Positions 21,321 through 29,689 of a DNA stretch of 35,429 nucleotides are shown piece after piece (position 1 is the stretch's first letter; each line of letters opens with the position of its first letter). This DNA comes from Microbacterium sp. T2.11-28 (GTDB lineage Bacteria > Actinomycetota > Actinomycetes > Actinomycetales > Microbacteriaceae). The stretch covers positions 1 through 35,429 of the forward strand of contig NZ_CATNHF010000006.1 in assembly GCF_950097975.1 (NCBI RefSeq), read 5' to 3'. A program made the translations under genes and the position numbers. The notes below the pieces were generated by a model. That model did not search any database, was not told the DNA's origin, and worked only from the letters and a program-made list of their open reading frames with translations.

Positions 21321-22100
21321 ATGGACGCGTGGTACCCCGAGCCGCTCCCCCTGTGGGATGACGACGACTTCGGGCTGAGCACGCGAGCGGCGACGCCCGC
21401 CGCGGCGCCGGCTCTTCCGGCATGGGCGCGGTCGGTGGGCGTGTTCGACCTGGAGACGACCGGCGTCGATGTGCGGGCAGACCGCGTCGTCACCGCGCAC
21501 GTCGGCGTCCTCGACCACACCGGCACGCTCGTCCGCGCCCGGACGTGGCTGGCGGACCCCGGCGTCGAGATCCCCGCGGGAGCGACGGCCGTCCACGGGA
21601 TCACCACGGCCCACGCCCGCGCGCACGGCCGCCCTGCCCGCGAGGTGGTCGCCGAGGTCGTCGCCGAGCTGCGCGCCCTGTTCGATGCCGGGATCCCCGT
21701 CGTCGCCTACAACGCGCCGTACGACTTCTCCCTCCTCAAGCACGATGCGCTCCGGCACGGCGTCGCTCCGATCGCCGACCCGTCGCCGGTGATCGATCCG
21801 CTCGTGCTCGACAAGGCGATGGATCGCTACCGCAAGGGCAAGCGCACCCTGGAGGTGGTCGCTGCGCACTACCAGGTGGTCCTCGAGGGGGCGCATGACG
21901 CCTCCGCCGATGCGATCGCCGCGGGTCGCGTCGCGCAGGCGCTGGCGGGACGATTCCGCCTTCCGGAGGCCGTTGAGGAGCTCCACACCCAGCAGATCGG
22001 CTGGGCGCGGTCGCAGGCGGAGAGCCTCACCGAGTACTTCATCCGCGTCGGCCGTCTCGATCCCGCCGACGCGCTCGACGGCAGCTGGCCGATCCGCTGA
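21321..22100 (+). CDS. DEDDh 3'-5' exonuclease (DnaQ/epsilon-like)
   Basis: 259-residue nuclease. All five active-site residues of the DEDDh family are present: Asp43 and Glu45 in FDLETTG (42-48), Asp135 in YNAPYDFSLL, and His192 with Asp197 in AHDASADAIA. VHGIT at 91-95 is a typical ExoI/epsilon segment. The enzyme should degrade single-stranded DNA or RNA 3' to 5', for proofreading or repair; in actinobacteria such stand-alone DnaQ-like proteins are usually annotated as exonucleases. The ATG at 21321 is chosen because the product starts there without an upstream Shine-Dalgarno and a -10 box lies 7 nt before. It converges on the membrane-protein gene with a 3-bp gap. Confidence 0.9.
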   Translation: MDAWYPEPLPLWDDDDFGLSTRAATPAAAPALPAWARSVGVFDLETTGVDVRADRVVTAHVGVLDHTGTLVRARTWLADPGVEIPAGATAVHGITTAHARAHGRPAREVVAEVVAELRALFDAGIPVVAYNAPYDFSLLKHDALRHGVAPIADPSPVIDPLVLDKAMDRYRKGKRTLEVVAAHYQVVLEGAHDASADAIAAGRVAQALAGRFRLPEAVEELHTQQIGWARSQAESLTEYFIRVGRLDPADALDGSWPIR

Positions 22101-22103
22101 GCA

Positions 22104-22883
22104 TCAGCGGTCGCGCAGCAGGATGAACTGCCCGGTGTAGGGATTGCCGGCGAAGACGACGCGCGTCGACGGCACATCCGTGACGTCGATCAGACCTTCG
22201 GCGCCGGGGACGTCGCTCTCGACATGGAAGAACTCCACCTCTTCCCGGATGCCCTGCGCGCGTGCGGCGTCGCTGTCCGCGCAGATCGGCACGGCACCAC
22301 CTGCGTCGAGGACGACCACGACACAGGTGGTGCCGTCAGCGGTCCCCCACCACAGGGAGAGGTCCTCGACCGCGCCCCAGAAGGTGACATCGTCGTCCCA
22401 CTCCTGGAACTCCGTGACCTGCGCGCGCTGCTGTTCGCGGAGCTCGACGTCGACATCGTCCGCCATCGCGAGCGCCGTCGGCGTCACCGCGGCAGGTGCC
22501 TCGCCGAACGCGGACGCCGCCAGGAAGCCTCCGACCGCGGCCACCGGGATGAGCGCGGCGGCCACTACGAAGAGGAGCTTCGCCGTCCCGGACACTGCAG
22601 CGCCAGACTCCGGCGCCATGAGCGGTGCCGCCTGAACGGAGTCGGGTCCCGCGTGGCTCGTGTGCGCCTCGTCGACGGGAACCGGTGGCGCCACCGATGT
22701 CGCGGCGGCCCCGCCGGGGGAGGCGACGGACTCCACCCGACGTGGTCCCCCGAGGGCCGAGGACCGGCTGCGCTCCTCCAGCGCGCGCAGCCGCCCCGCC
22801 TCGGCATCGCTCAGTCCCTCGGCTCCGGAGCCGTAGGCACGCTCACGCAGCGCGGCGAGCTCGTCCTTGTCGACGTCGTCCAT
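22104..22883 (-). CDS. Single-pass membrane protein of unknown function
   Basis: 259 residues; I do not recognise the family. The first 40 residues are charged and helical (DVDKDELAALRERAYGSG, LSDAEAGRLRALEERSR), resembling a short SHOCT-like or regulatory segment. A low-complexity Ala/Pro/Ser region follows to about 100, then one transmembrane helix at about 102-125. The C-terminal 130 residues are probably extracellular, with QRAQVTEFQEWDDDVTFWGA and VEDLSLWWGTADGTTCVVVV; the two cysteines (in TTCVVV and PICADS) could form a disulfide. Similar Microbacteriaceae proteins are annotated hypothetical. It lies between the exonuclease and the HNH gene; no operon partner is evident. Function unknown. 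Confidence 0.8.
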   Translation of the reverse strand: MDDVDKDELAALRERAYGSGAEGLSDAEAGRLRALEERSRSSALGGPRRVESVASPGGAAATSVAPPVPVDEAHTSHAGPDSVQAAPLMAPESGAAVSGTAKLLFVVAAALIPVAAVGGFLAASAFGEAPAAVTPTALAMADDVDVELREQQRAQVTEFQEWDDDVTFWGAVEDLSLWWGTADGTTCVVVVLDAGGAVPICADSDAARAQGIREEVEFFHVESDVPGAEGLIDVTDVPSTRVVFAGNPYTGQFILLRDR

Positions 22884-22919
22884 GCCGACAGCCTGACACG
22901 AGGCCGCGGGCCCCCGCGA

Positions 22920-24245
22920 TCAGAACGGCGGTGGTGGTGCGGGATCGGAGTCCACGGCGAAGACCAGGGTGCGTGCCGGTTGGTCGGGGTACTCGCGGCC
23001 GGTCGGGCTGGTCCAGTGGAGCACTCCGTCGGGTGTCTGTCTCACCCGCCACGCGGAGTGATGCTTCAGGGTGTGGTGCCGTCGGCAGAGATGCGCGAGG
23101 TTCGTCAGCTCGGTGGGTCCGTCGTGTTCCCGCGCGGTGGTGTGGTCGATGTCGCACCGGCTCGTCGACATCCGGCAGCCCGGGAACCGACAGTGCTCGT
23201 CACGCACCCGCAACGTCCGCTTCAGCTGATCCGACGGCCGGTACCGGTCGACCGCCAGCACGCTCCCGGTGACCGGATGGGTGAGCACCCGATCCCACCC
23301 CGACGCGGTGCCCGCCAGCCGCAGCGCGGTCGCGGTGTCGATCGGGGCGCGCCCCACGATCTCGGCCGGGGTACTGTCGTCGCCGAGCACCGCCATCACC
23401 GGCACCGTGACCTGCACGTGCGCGACGATCGCCTCCCCCGCAGGCCAGGACGCGTTCGAGATCTCCGGGGTCGCATGCCCGGTCAGCAGCAGGTCCGCGA
23501 ACGCGTCCGCCCGCACCTCACCGATGCGACGGCAGTCCGTGACCGCGGGCTCGGGTACTAGCGTGTCACCCCCGACATCCGTGTCGATCACGGTGCGCGC
23601 GTCGATGTCGGCGCGAGCGATCCGGTCGAGCCGGTCGCGGATCCCGTGGGCCAGGTGCGCCGGCAGGGTGGCGATCAGCTCCGCCATCCCGTCCTCCAGG
23701 TCCCGCACCCACACGTCACGCGCCGAGGCCGCCTCCGCGTGCCGGACCGCCAACGGCACCGGATGCAGTCGCGCCGCCAGCATGCGCACCGCCGGCCGCA
23801 ACCGCCCCGGTGTCTCCCGCCGGGCCACCTCGACCGCCGCCGCCTCGAACTCGGCCCGCACCTCGTCGTCTACGATCGGCGCACCTGCCTCCATGATCTC
23901 CCGCATGTGTCCGGCGGAGATGTCCCCCGCCCCCAGCGCCGCGAACGTGCCGGGAAACCCGCTGACGAGCAGCGCGGCGTCCGACATCCGCCGTTGCACC
24001 GTGCGATCTGTCACCTGCAACGCGACACCGATCTGCGCCGCCAACGACCGCAACGGGATGTCCCGCGCGGTCGACGGCCCAGCCCCGCCCACCTGCGCCT
24101 GCGCCAGATCCACCGCGGCTGCCAGCAACGCCGCCTCCTCTGCATGGAGTTCCGCACGACGGCGGCGCGTGTCGGCGAGCGCGCACAGCAGCGACTCCAC
24201 CTGGTCGGCGTGGCCGTCGGGAGCGATCGTCGCTGCGTGCGTCAT
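22920..24245 (-). CDS. DUF222 / HNH endonuclease signature protein
   Basis: 441 residues. The N-terminal two-thirds is a DUF222 (13E12 repeat-like) helical region (HAEEAALLAAAVDLAQAQ, IPLRSLAAQIGVALQVTDRT, LGAGDISAGHMREIMEAG). The C-terminal HNH domain spans about 350-395, with CRFPGC, the catalytic CDIDHTTARE and LCRRHHTLKH coordinating metal. Actinobacteria carry many dispersed copies of this family, of unproven function and often variable between strains; related REP13E12 elements in mycobacteria are att sites for phage. The upstream ATG at 24317 is possible, but ATG at 24245 follows a G-run that can serve as ribosome-binding site and starts at homology. No phage genes or direct repeats are seen around it. 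Confidence 0.9.
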   Translation of the reverse strand: MTHAATIAPDGHADQVESLLCALADTRRRRAELHAEEAALLAAAVDLAQAQVGGAGPSTARDIPLRSLAAQIGVALQVTDRTVQRRMSDAALLVSGFPGTFAALGAGDISAGHMREIMEAGAPIVDDEVRAEFEAAAVEVARRETPGRLRPAVRMLAARLHPVPLAVRHAEAASARDVWVRDLEDGMAELIATLPAHLAHGIRDRLDRIARADIDARTVIDTDVGGDTLVPEPAVTDCRRIGEVRADAFADLLLTGHATPEISNASWPAGEAIVAHVQVTVPVMAVLGDDSTPAEIVGRAPIDTATALRLAGTASGWDRVLTHPVTGSVLAVDRYRPSDQLKRTLRVRDEHCRFPGCRMSTSRCDIDHTTAREHDGPTELTNLAHLCRRHHTLKHHSAWRVRQTPDGVLHWTSPTGREYPDQPARTLVFAVDSDPAPPPPF

Positions 24246-24396
24246 ACCCCCAGTCTTCCCTCGACCTCCGACATCCGCGCCAAAAATGTCCCGGTCAGCG
24301 CGAATTCCTGTGGACAACTCGCCGCACCGCCGGTTGGGGAGGAGATCCTGCTCGAACCCACACGACCCGAACCGCCGGAAAGACGCCGGGAAAGAC

Positions 24397-24422
24397 GAAG
24401 GCCCCGCCGGAGCGGGGCCTTC
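24397..24422 (-). terminator. Rho-independent terminator of rpmE2
   Basis: Perfect 11-bp stem (24397-24407 with 24412-24422) and a 4-nt loop, starting 13 bp after the rpmE2 stop. Read leftwards it is followed by a GTCTTT stretch. Confidence 0.85.
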
Positions 24423-24434
24423 GAGGTGGTCTGC

Positions 24435-24692
24435 TTACTTGCTGGAGCCACCGAAGTTCTTGAAGCGCTGGTTGAACTTCTCGACGCGGCCGGCCGAGTC
24501 CATGATGCGCTGCTTGCCCGTGTAGAACGGGTGCGACGCCGACGAGATCTCGACGTCGATGACGGGGTACGTGACACCGTCGAGCTCGATCGTCTTGTCG
24601 CTGGTGACCGTCGAACGGGTCAGGAAGGTGTCGCCGGAGCCCAGGTCGCGGAACACGACGGCCTGGTAGTCGGGGTGGATGTCAGTCTTCAT
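24435..24692 (-). CDS. rpmE2: 50S ribosomal protein L31 type B
   Basis: 85-residue ribosomal protein of the large subunit. It opens [20 protein letters not shown] and ends with the [20 protein letters not shown] and VEKFNQRF blocks typical of L31. It has no CxxC zinc-ribbon cysteines, which defines the zinc-independent B-type paralogue. In some actinobacteria the B-type is repressed by Zur, but I see no Zur-like palindrome upstream; many Microbacteriaceae seem to rely on this form. ATG at 24692 is preferred over an in-frame GTG-type extension at 24704 because GAGGAA lies four bases upstream and L31 proteins begin with MK. Monocistronic: two leader hairpins before it, strong terminator after. 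Confidence 0.97.
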   Translation of the reverse strand: MKTDIHPDYQAVVFRDLGSGDTFLTRSTVTSDKTIELDGVTYPVIDVEISSASHPFYTGKQRIMDSAGRVEKFNQRFKNFGGSSK

Positions 24693-24709
24693 TGGGTTCC
24701 TCACAAGTG

Positions 24710-24757
24710 CCCTGGATTCTGCCAGGGGCGGGTGGAAGTCTGCGGTGCGAGCGCACC
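24710..24757 (-). promoter_or_regulatory. Two-hairpin 5' leader of rpmE2 (candidate L31 autoregulatory leader)
   Basis: In the predicted leader, hairpin 1 is GGTGC/GCACC with a 4-nt loop (24744-24757), and hairpin 2 is CCCTGG/CCAGGG with a 6-nt loop (24710-24727). Hairpin 2 ends 17 nt before the ATG, next to the ribosome-binding site. Ribosomal-protein leaders in front of L31 genes have been reported in Actinobacteria; whether this matches that consensus must be tested. Confidence 0.5.
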
Positions 24758-24765
24758 AAACGACG

Positions 24766-24771
24766 ATTCTA
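24766..24771 (-). promoter_or_regulatory. Putative -10 box (TAGAAT) of rpmE2
   Basis: Minus-strand TAGAAT, close to the TANNNT consensus, about 74 nt before the ATG. Transcription would start near 24759, just ahead of the first leader hairpin. Confidence 0.55.
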
Positions 24772-24816
24772 TCATCCTCCCGGCCGTGCCGTTGCCGCGC
24801 GGCGGGGGGGTGCGTG

Positions 24817-25611
24817 TCAGTAGGCGCCGACCGCGGCGCGCGCGGCGTACCGGCCGTCGACCTCGGTGAGCACGATCTCGGCGCCGAAGGTCGCGGTCAG
24901 GTTCTCGGAGGTCAGGACCTCGGCGACGGGCCCCGCCGCCACCGCCTGACCGTCGCGCAGCAGGAGCACGTGGGTGAAGCCGACCGGGATCTCCTCGACG
25001 TGATGGGTCACCATGACCATCGCCGGCGTCGAGGGAGCCTGCGCGTAGCCGCTCAGCAGAGCGAGCAGCTCCTCTCGCGCACCCAGGTCGAGACTCGCGG
25101 TGGGCTCGTCCAGCAGCAGGATCTCGGGATCGGTCATCACGGCCCGGGCGATCTGCACGCGCTTCTGCTCGCCGTCCGACAACGTGCCGAACGTGCGCTC
25201 GGCGAGATGATCGAGGCGCCAGTTGGCGAGCACGCGCCGGGCACGCCGCTCGTCGATCGCCTCGTACGACTCGTTCCAGCGGCCGAGGACCGAGAACGCG
25301 GCGGTGAGGACGACGTCGAGGACGGTCTCCTCCGGGGGCACGCGCTTGGCCATCGCGGAGGACGCGAAGCCGATGCGGGGGCGCAGCTCGAAGACGTCGG
25401 TGCGCCCCAGCTGCTCGTCGAGGATGGTCACCGCGCCCGATGTCGGGTGGATCAGGGTGGACGCCAGCTGGAGGATCGTCGTCTTGCCGGCTCCGTTCGG
25501 GCCGAGGATCACCCAGCGCTGGTCGTCGCTGACACTCCAGTCGAGATGATCGATGATGTTGCGGGCGTTGCGGCGGACGACGACGTCAGCGAACTCCAGG
25601 ACCAGCGGCAT
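24817..25611 (-). CDS. ABC transporter ATP-binding protein (stand-alone)
   Basis: 264-residue ABC ATPase. Walker [10 protein letters not shown] (37-45), signature LSDGEQKR (144-151, a variant of LSGGQ), Walker [13 protein letters not shown] (165-176) and switch His in MVTHHVEE. Four variable segments resemble the iron- or molybdate-type importer ATPases (ModF/FepC-like) fused to nothing else. No permease or binding-protein gene is adjacent, so it is an orphan subunit or acts outside transport. Upstream of its ATG a run of G residues offers a weak ribosome-binding site. It follows glgA by 26 bp on the same strand, so it may be in the same transcript. Confidence 0.88.
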   Translation of the reverse strand: MPLVLEFADVVVRRNARNIIDHLDWSVSDDQRWVILGPNGAGKTTILQLASTLIHPTSGAVTILDEQLGRTDVFELRPRIGFASSAMAKRVPPEETVLDVVLTAAFSVLGRWNESYEAIDERRARRVLANWRLDHLAERTFGTLSDGEQKRVQIARAVMTDPEILLLDEPTASLDLGAREELLALLSGYAQAPSTPAMVMVTHHVEEIPVGFTHVLLLRDGQAVAAGPVAEVLTSENLTATFGAEIVLTEVDGRYAARAAVGAY

Positions 25612-25637
25612 GCCCCCAGCCTAACGGCAGGCGGGAC

Positions 25638-26825
25638 TCAGTTCCCGGTCACCTCGCGGTACAGCGCGGTCGTGGCATCCGCGATGGCCTGCCAGCTGAA
25701 CTCCTCCGCCGCGCGGCGGCGTCCGGCCTCGCCGTAGGCGCGCGCCCGCTCGGGGTCGGACACGACCTCCGTGAGCACCGCCGCCAGGTCCGCGACGAAC
25801 GTGTCGGGGTCGGTCGGCGTCCCCGTGCCGTCCTGGACCTGATCGATCGGCACGATCCGCCCCGTGACGCCGTCCACGACCACCTCGGGGATCCCTCCGG
25901 TGCCGGTGCCGACCACGGCGGCGCCGCATGCCATCGCCTCGAGGTTGACGATGCCGAGCGGCTCGTACACCGAGGGGCAGACGAACGTCGTCGCCGAGGT
26001 CAGGATCGCGCAGAGCTGGTCGCGCTGCAGGAACTCGTCGATCCACACCACGCCCGCCCGGTCCTTCTGGAGGTCGCGGACGAGCCCCTCGACCTCGGCG
26101 AGGATCTGCGGCGTGTCGGGCGCACCCGCGCACAGCACGATCTGCACGTCCTCGGGGAGCATCGCCGCGGCGCGCAGGAAGTAGGGCAGTCCCTTCTGAC
26201 GGGTGATCCGGCCGACGAACACCACGGACGGCCGCGCCGGATCGATGCCGTAGCGCGCGAGGAGGTCGGGATCCTCCACGGGCCGCCAGGCCTCGACGTC
26301 GATGCCGTTGTAGATCACCTTCACGCGCTCGGGATCGAGCGACGGGTAGCTGCGGAGGATGTCCTGCCGCATCCCCTCGCTGACGGCGACGATGGCCGCG
26401 GCCCCCTCGTATGCCGTCTTCTCGATGTAGGAGGAGACAGCGTATCCCCCGCCGAGCTGCTCGGCCTTCCAGGGGCGCAGGGGCTCCAGCGAGTGGGCCG
26501 TGACGACGTGCGGGATGCCGTGGAGCAGGGAGGCAAGGTGCCCGGCGAAGTTCGCGTACCAGGTGTGGCTGTGGACCACGTCCGCCCCGGCGACGTCGCC
26601 CACTATCTCCAGGTCGGTGCCCAGCGTCTGGACCGCGGCGTTGGCCGTCGAGAGCTCGGCGGGGACCCCGTAGGCGGTCGTCCCGGCCTCCTCGCGCGGC
26701 GCGCCGAACGCGCGCACCTGGACGTCCATGCGCTCGCGCAGCGCCTTGACCAGCTCGGTCACGTGGACCCCGGCTCCGCCGTAGATCTCCGGCGGATACT
26801 CCTTCGTGACGATATCGACGCGCAT
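25638..26825 (-). CDS. glgA: GT4-family glycogen synthase / alpha-maltose-1-phosphate synthase
   Basis: 395-residue GT-B glycosyltransferase. The N-terminal nucleotide-sugar loop reads VTKEYPPEIYGGAGVHVTEL. The C-terminal domain has VFVGRITRQKGLPYFL, with the Lys/Arg of the active site, and the EX7E motif in PSVYEPLGIVNLEAMACG. It uses ADP-glucose made by the divergent glgC. Mycobacterial orthologues in the same divergent arrangement (Rv1212c, GlgM) make maltose-1-phosphate from ADP-glucose and glucose-1-phosphate for GlgE, so the classical glycogen synthase name may be imprecise. ATG at 26825 is chosen because TAGCGT lies 7 nt upstream (leaderless); the open frame goes on to 26861 without support. 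Confidence 0.92.
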   Translation of the reverse strand: MRVDIVTKEYPPEIYGGAGVHVTELVKALRERMDVQVRAFGAPREEAGTTAYGVPAELSTANAAVQTLGTDLEIVGDVAGADVVHSHTWYANFAGHLASLLHGIPHVVTAHSLEPLRPWKAEQLGGGYAVSSYIEKTAYEGAAAIVAVSEGMRQDILRSYPSLDPERVKVIYNGIDVEAWRPVEDPDLLARYGIDPARPSVVFVGRITRQKGLPYFLRAAAMLPEDVQIVLCAGAPDTPQILAEVEGLVRDLQKDRAGVVWIDEFLQRDQLCAILTSATTFVCPSVYEPLGIVNLEAMACGAAVVGTGTGGIPEVVVDGVTGRIVPIDQVQDGTGTPTDPDTFVADLAAVLTEVVSDPERARAYGEAGRRRAAEEFSWQAIADATTALYREVTGN

Positions 26826-26832
26826 GTGTCGA

Positions 26833-26838
26833 ACGCTA
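26833..26838 (-). promoter_or_regulatory. Putative -10 box (TAGCGT) of glgA
   Basis: Minus-strand TAGCGT ends 7 nt before the glgA ATG. It occupies the place where the -35 of glgC would lie. Confidence 0.5.
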
Positions 26839-26860
26839 GTACAGACGCGAAGACCGGGCA

Positions 26861-26866
26861 TAGTGT
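26861..26866 (+). promoter_or_regulatory. Putative -10 box (TAGTGT) of glgC
   Basis: TAGTGT ends 6 nt before the glgC ATG at 26873, so the transcript would be leaderless or nearly so. It overlaps the expected -35 position of glgA. Confidence 0.5.
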
Positions 26867-26872
26867 GGAGCC

Positions 26873-28117
<1,245 letters not shown>

Positions 28118-28164
28118 CCAGGACGGCGCGTCCCGCACCGGACGGCGTGCCCGGTCGGGGTCGA

Positions 28165-28170
28165 TAGATT
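28165..28170 (+). promoter_or_regulatory. Putative -10 box (TAGATT) of serB
   Basis: TAGATT ends 6 nt before the GTG start of serB; GGAG between them is too close to serve as a ribosome-binding site, so a leaderless message is likely. Confidence 0.5.
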
Positions 28171-28176
28171 GGGAGC

Positions 28177-28815
28177 GTGCCTGACGCCCGCTTCCTCGTC
28201 GTGTTCGACGCCGACTCCACGCTGATCCGCAACGAGGTCATCGAGCTCATCGCCGACGAGGCGGGGCGCGGTGCCGAGGTGGCGGCCGCGACGGAGGCGG
28301 CGATGCGCGGAGAGGTGGACTTCGCCACGAGCCTCCGTTCTCGCGTCCAGGCGCTGCGCGGCGTCCCCGTCACGGCGTTCTCGCGGGTCCTCGCGCGGAT
28401 CGAGCCGACACCGGGCGTGCGCGAGCTGATCGAGGCGATCCACGCGCGCGGGGGCATCGCCGCCGTCGTCTCCGGAGGGTTCCACGAGATCCTCGACACC
28501 GTCGCCCCGGAGCTCGGCGCCGACGTCTGGCGGGCGAACCGGCTGGCGGTGGCGGACGGGAGCCTCACGGGCGTCGTGGACGGCCCGATCGTCGACGCCG
28601 CCGGCAAGGCGGCCGCCCTGCGGGAGTGGGCGACGGCGTACGGCGTGCCCGACGGGCGGACGATCGCCATCGGCGACGGCGCCAACGACCTGCACATGAT
28701 GGCCGATGCGGCGCTGGGACTCGCGTTCAACGCCAAGCCCGCGGTCCGGGCGCGGGCAGACCTCGTCATCGGGCGCGTGGACCTCCGGGACGTGATCCCG
28801 CTCCTGCCGACGTGA
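28177..28815 (+). CDS. serB: Phosphoserine phosphatase
   Basis: 212-residue HAD-family enzyme releasing phosphate from L-phosphoserine in the last step of serine synthesis. Motif I is VFDADSTLIRNE, with nucleophile Asp11 and acid Asp13; the Glu20 in the RNEVIELIADEAG cap region is typical of SerB. Motif II is VVSGGF, motif III Lys lies in AAGKAAAL, and motif IV is GDGANDLHMM. It lacks the N-terminal ACT domains of longer actinobacterial SerB forms, matching the compact version. The gene begins with GTG 59 bp after glgC. It converges on fabG with 48 bp between them, in which I see no clear terminator. Confidence 0.92.
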   Translation: MPDARFLVVFDADSTLIRNEVIELIADEAGRGAEVAAATEAAMRGEVDFATSLRSRVQALRGVPVTAFSRVLARIEPTPGVRELIEAIHARGGIAAVVSGGFHEILDTVAPELGADVWRANRLAVADGSLTGVVDGPIVDAAGKAAALREWATAYGVPDGRTIAIGDGANDLHMMADAALGLAFNAKPAVRARADLVIGRVDLRDVIPLLPT

Positions 28816-28863
28816 TCGGATCCGCGGCCGATGCCATCGGGCGCGGGACCGGCGCGTCGCGCG

Positions 28864-29574
28864 TCAGTGACCCATCCCGAGACCGCCGTCGACGGGGATG
28901 ACCGCTCCCGAGATGTAGGCCGCGTCGTCGGATGCCAGCCACGCCACGACACCCGCGACCTCGTCCGCCGTCGCGAAGCGGCCGGCGGGGATGTTGCGCT
29001 TGTACTCGGCCTGGGTGTCCTCGGGCAGCTCGGCCGTCATGTCGGTCTCGATGAAGCCGGGCGCCACGACGTTCGCGGTGATGCCGCGTCCGCCGAGCTC
29101 GCGGGTGAGCGAGCGCGCGAAGCCGACGAGCGCGCTCTTGGACGACGAGTAATTGATCTGGCCCGCCGAGCCGTACAGGCCGACGACGCTCGAGATGAGG
29201 ATGACGCGTCCCCACTTGGCGCGCAGCAATCCCTTGGCCGCGCGCTTGACGACGCGGAACGTGCCCCCGAGGTTGGTCGCCACCACCGAGTCGAAGTCGT
29301 CCTCGGTCATGCGCAGCAGCAGGGTGTCCTTGGTGATGCCCGCATTGGCCACGACGACCTCGACGGGACCGAGCTCCTTCTCGACCTGAGCGAACGCCGC
29401 GTCGACCTGCGCGGCGTCGGTCACGTCCGCGCGCACGGTGAGCGTGCCCTCCGGCCCCTCCCCGGAGCGGGCCGTCACGGCGACGCGATAGCCGGCAGCG
29501 ACGAAGCGCTCCGCGATGGCGCGGCCGATGCCGCGGTTCCCGCCGGTGACGAGGACGACTCGATCGGTGGACAT
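28864..29574 (-). CDS. fabG: 3-oxoacyl-ACP reductase FabG (short-chain dehydrogenase)
   Basis: 236-residue SDR enzyme that reduces 3-oxoacyl-ACP with NADPH in fatty acid elongation. The cofactor motif TGGNRGIG is at 10-17, NAGI at 77-80, and the catalytic Ser129 in ILISSVVG with Tyr142 and Lys146 in QINYSSSK. NPGF-equivalent VAPGFIETDM and the C-terminal GAVIPVDGGLGMGH are typical of FabG. ATG at 29574 has GGGAG five bases upstream. TAGGCT at 29609-29614 is a likely -10 box. The gene stands alone, divergent from the DUF4190 gene. Other SDR substrates cannot be excluded, but the motif wording is FabG-like. Confidence 0.93.
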   Translation of the reverse strand: MSTDRVVLVTGGNRGIGRAIAERFVAAGYRVAVTARSGEGPEGTLTVRADVTDAAQVDAAFAQVEKELGPVEVVVANAGITKDTLLLRMTEDDFDSVVATNLGGTFRVVKRAAKGLLRAKWGRVILISSVVGLYGSAGQINYSSSKSALVGFARSLTRELGGRGITANVVAPGFIETDMTAELPEDTQAEYKRNIPAGRFATADEVAGVVAWLASDDAAYISGAVIPVDGGLGMGH

Positions 29575-29608
29575 GACAGCTCCCGGGGTCGGTGATGGAT
29601 CGGGCCCC

Positions 29609-29614
29609 AGCCTA
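29609..29614 (-). promoter_or_regulatory. Putative -10 box (TAGGCT) of fabG
   Basis: Minus-strand TAGGCT 34 nt before the ATG; the resulting leader of about 28 nt carries the GGGAG ribosome-binding site. Confidence 0.45.
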
Positions 29615-29660
29615 GTCGGCCGCCCTCCCCGCCCGGACTCGACCGCGCGGCGCAGACCGA

Positions 29661-29666
29661 TAGCCT
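29661..29666 (+). promoter_or_regulatory. Putative promoter of the DUF4190 gene (-10 TAGCCT)
   Basis: TAGCCT at 29661-29666 with CTCGAC 17 bp upstream (29638-29643) as a weak -35. The leader contains GAGGAGG before the GTG at 29690. Confidence 0.45.
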
Positions 29667-29689
29667 GGAGCCGACCCCGAGGAGGACAC

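Noticed and set aside
22920..24245. Prophage or transposon around the HNH gene
   Set aside because: No integrase, capsid, terminase, transposase, target duplications or terminal inverted repeats are seen nearby.
24693..24816. Zur box controlling rpmE2
   Set aside because: No AT-rich palindrome of the Zur type in the leader or promoter; only hairpins and a -10 box are visible.
28816..28863. Terminator between serB and fabG
   Set aside because: Only short palindromes (CGGATCCG and similar) are present; no stem long enough to call.
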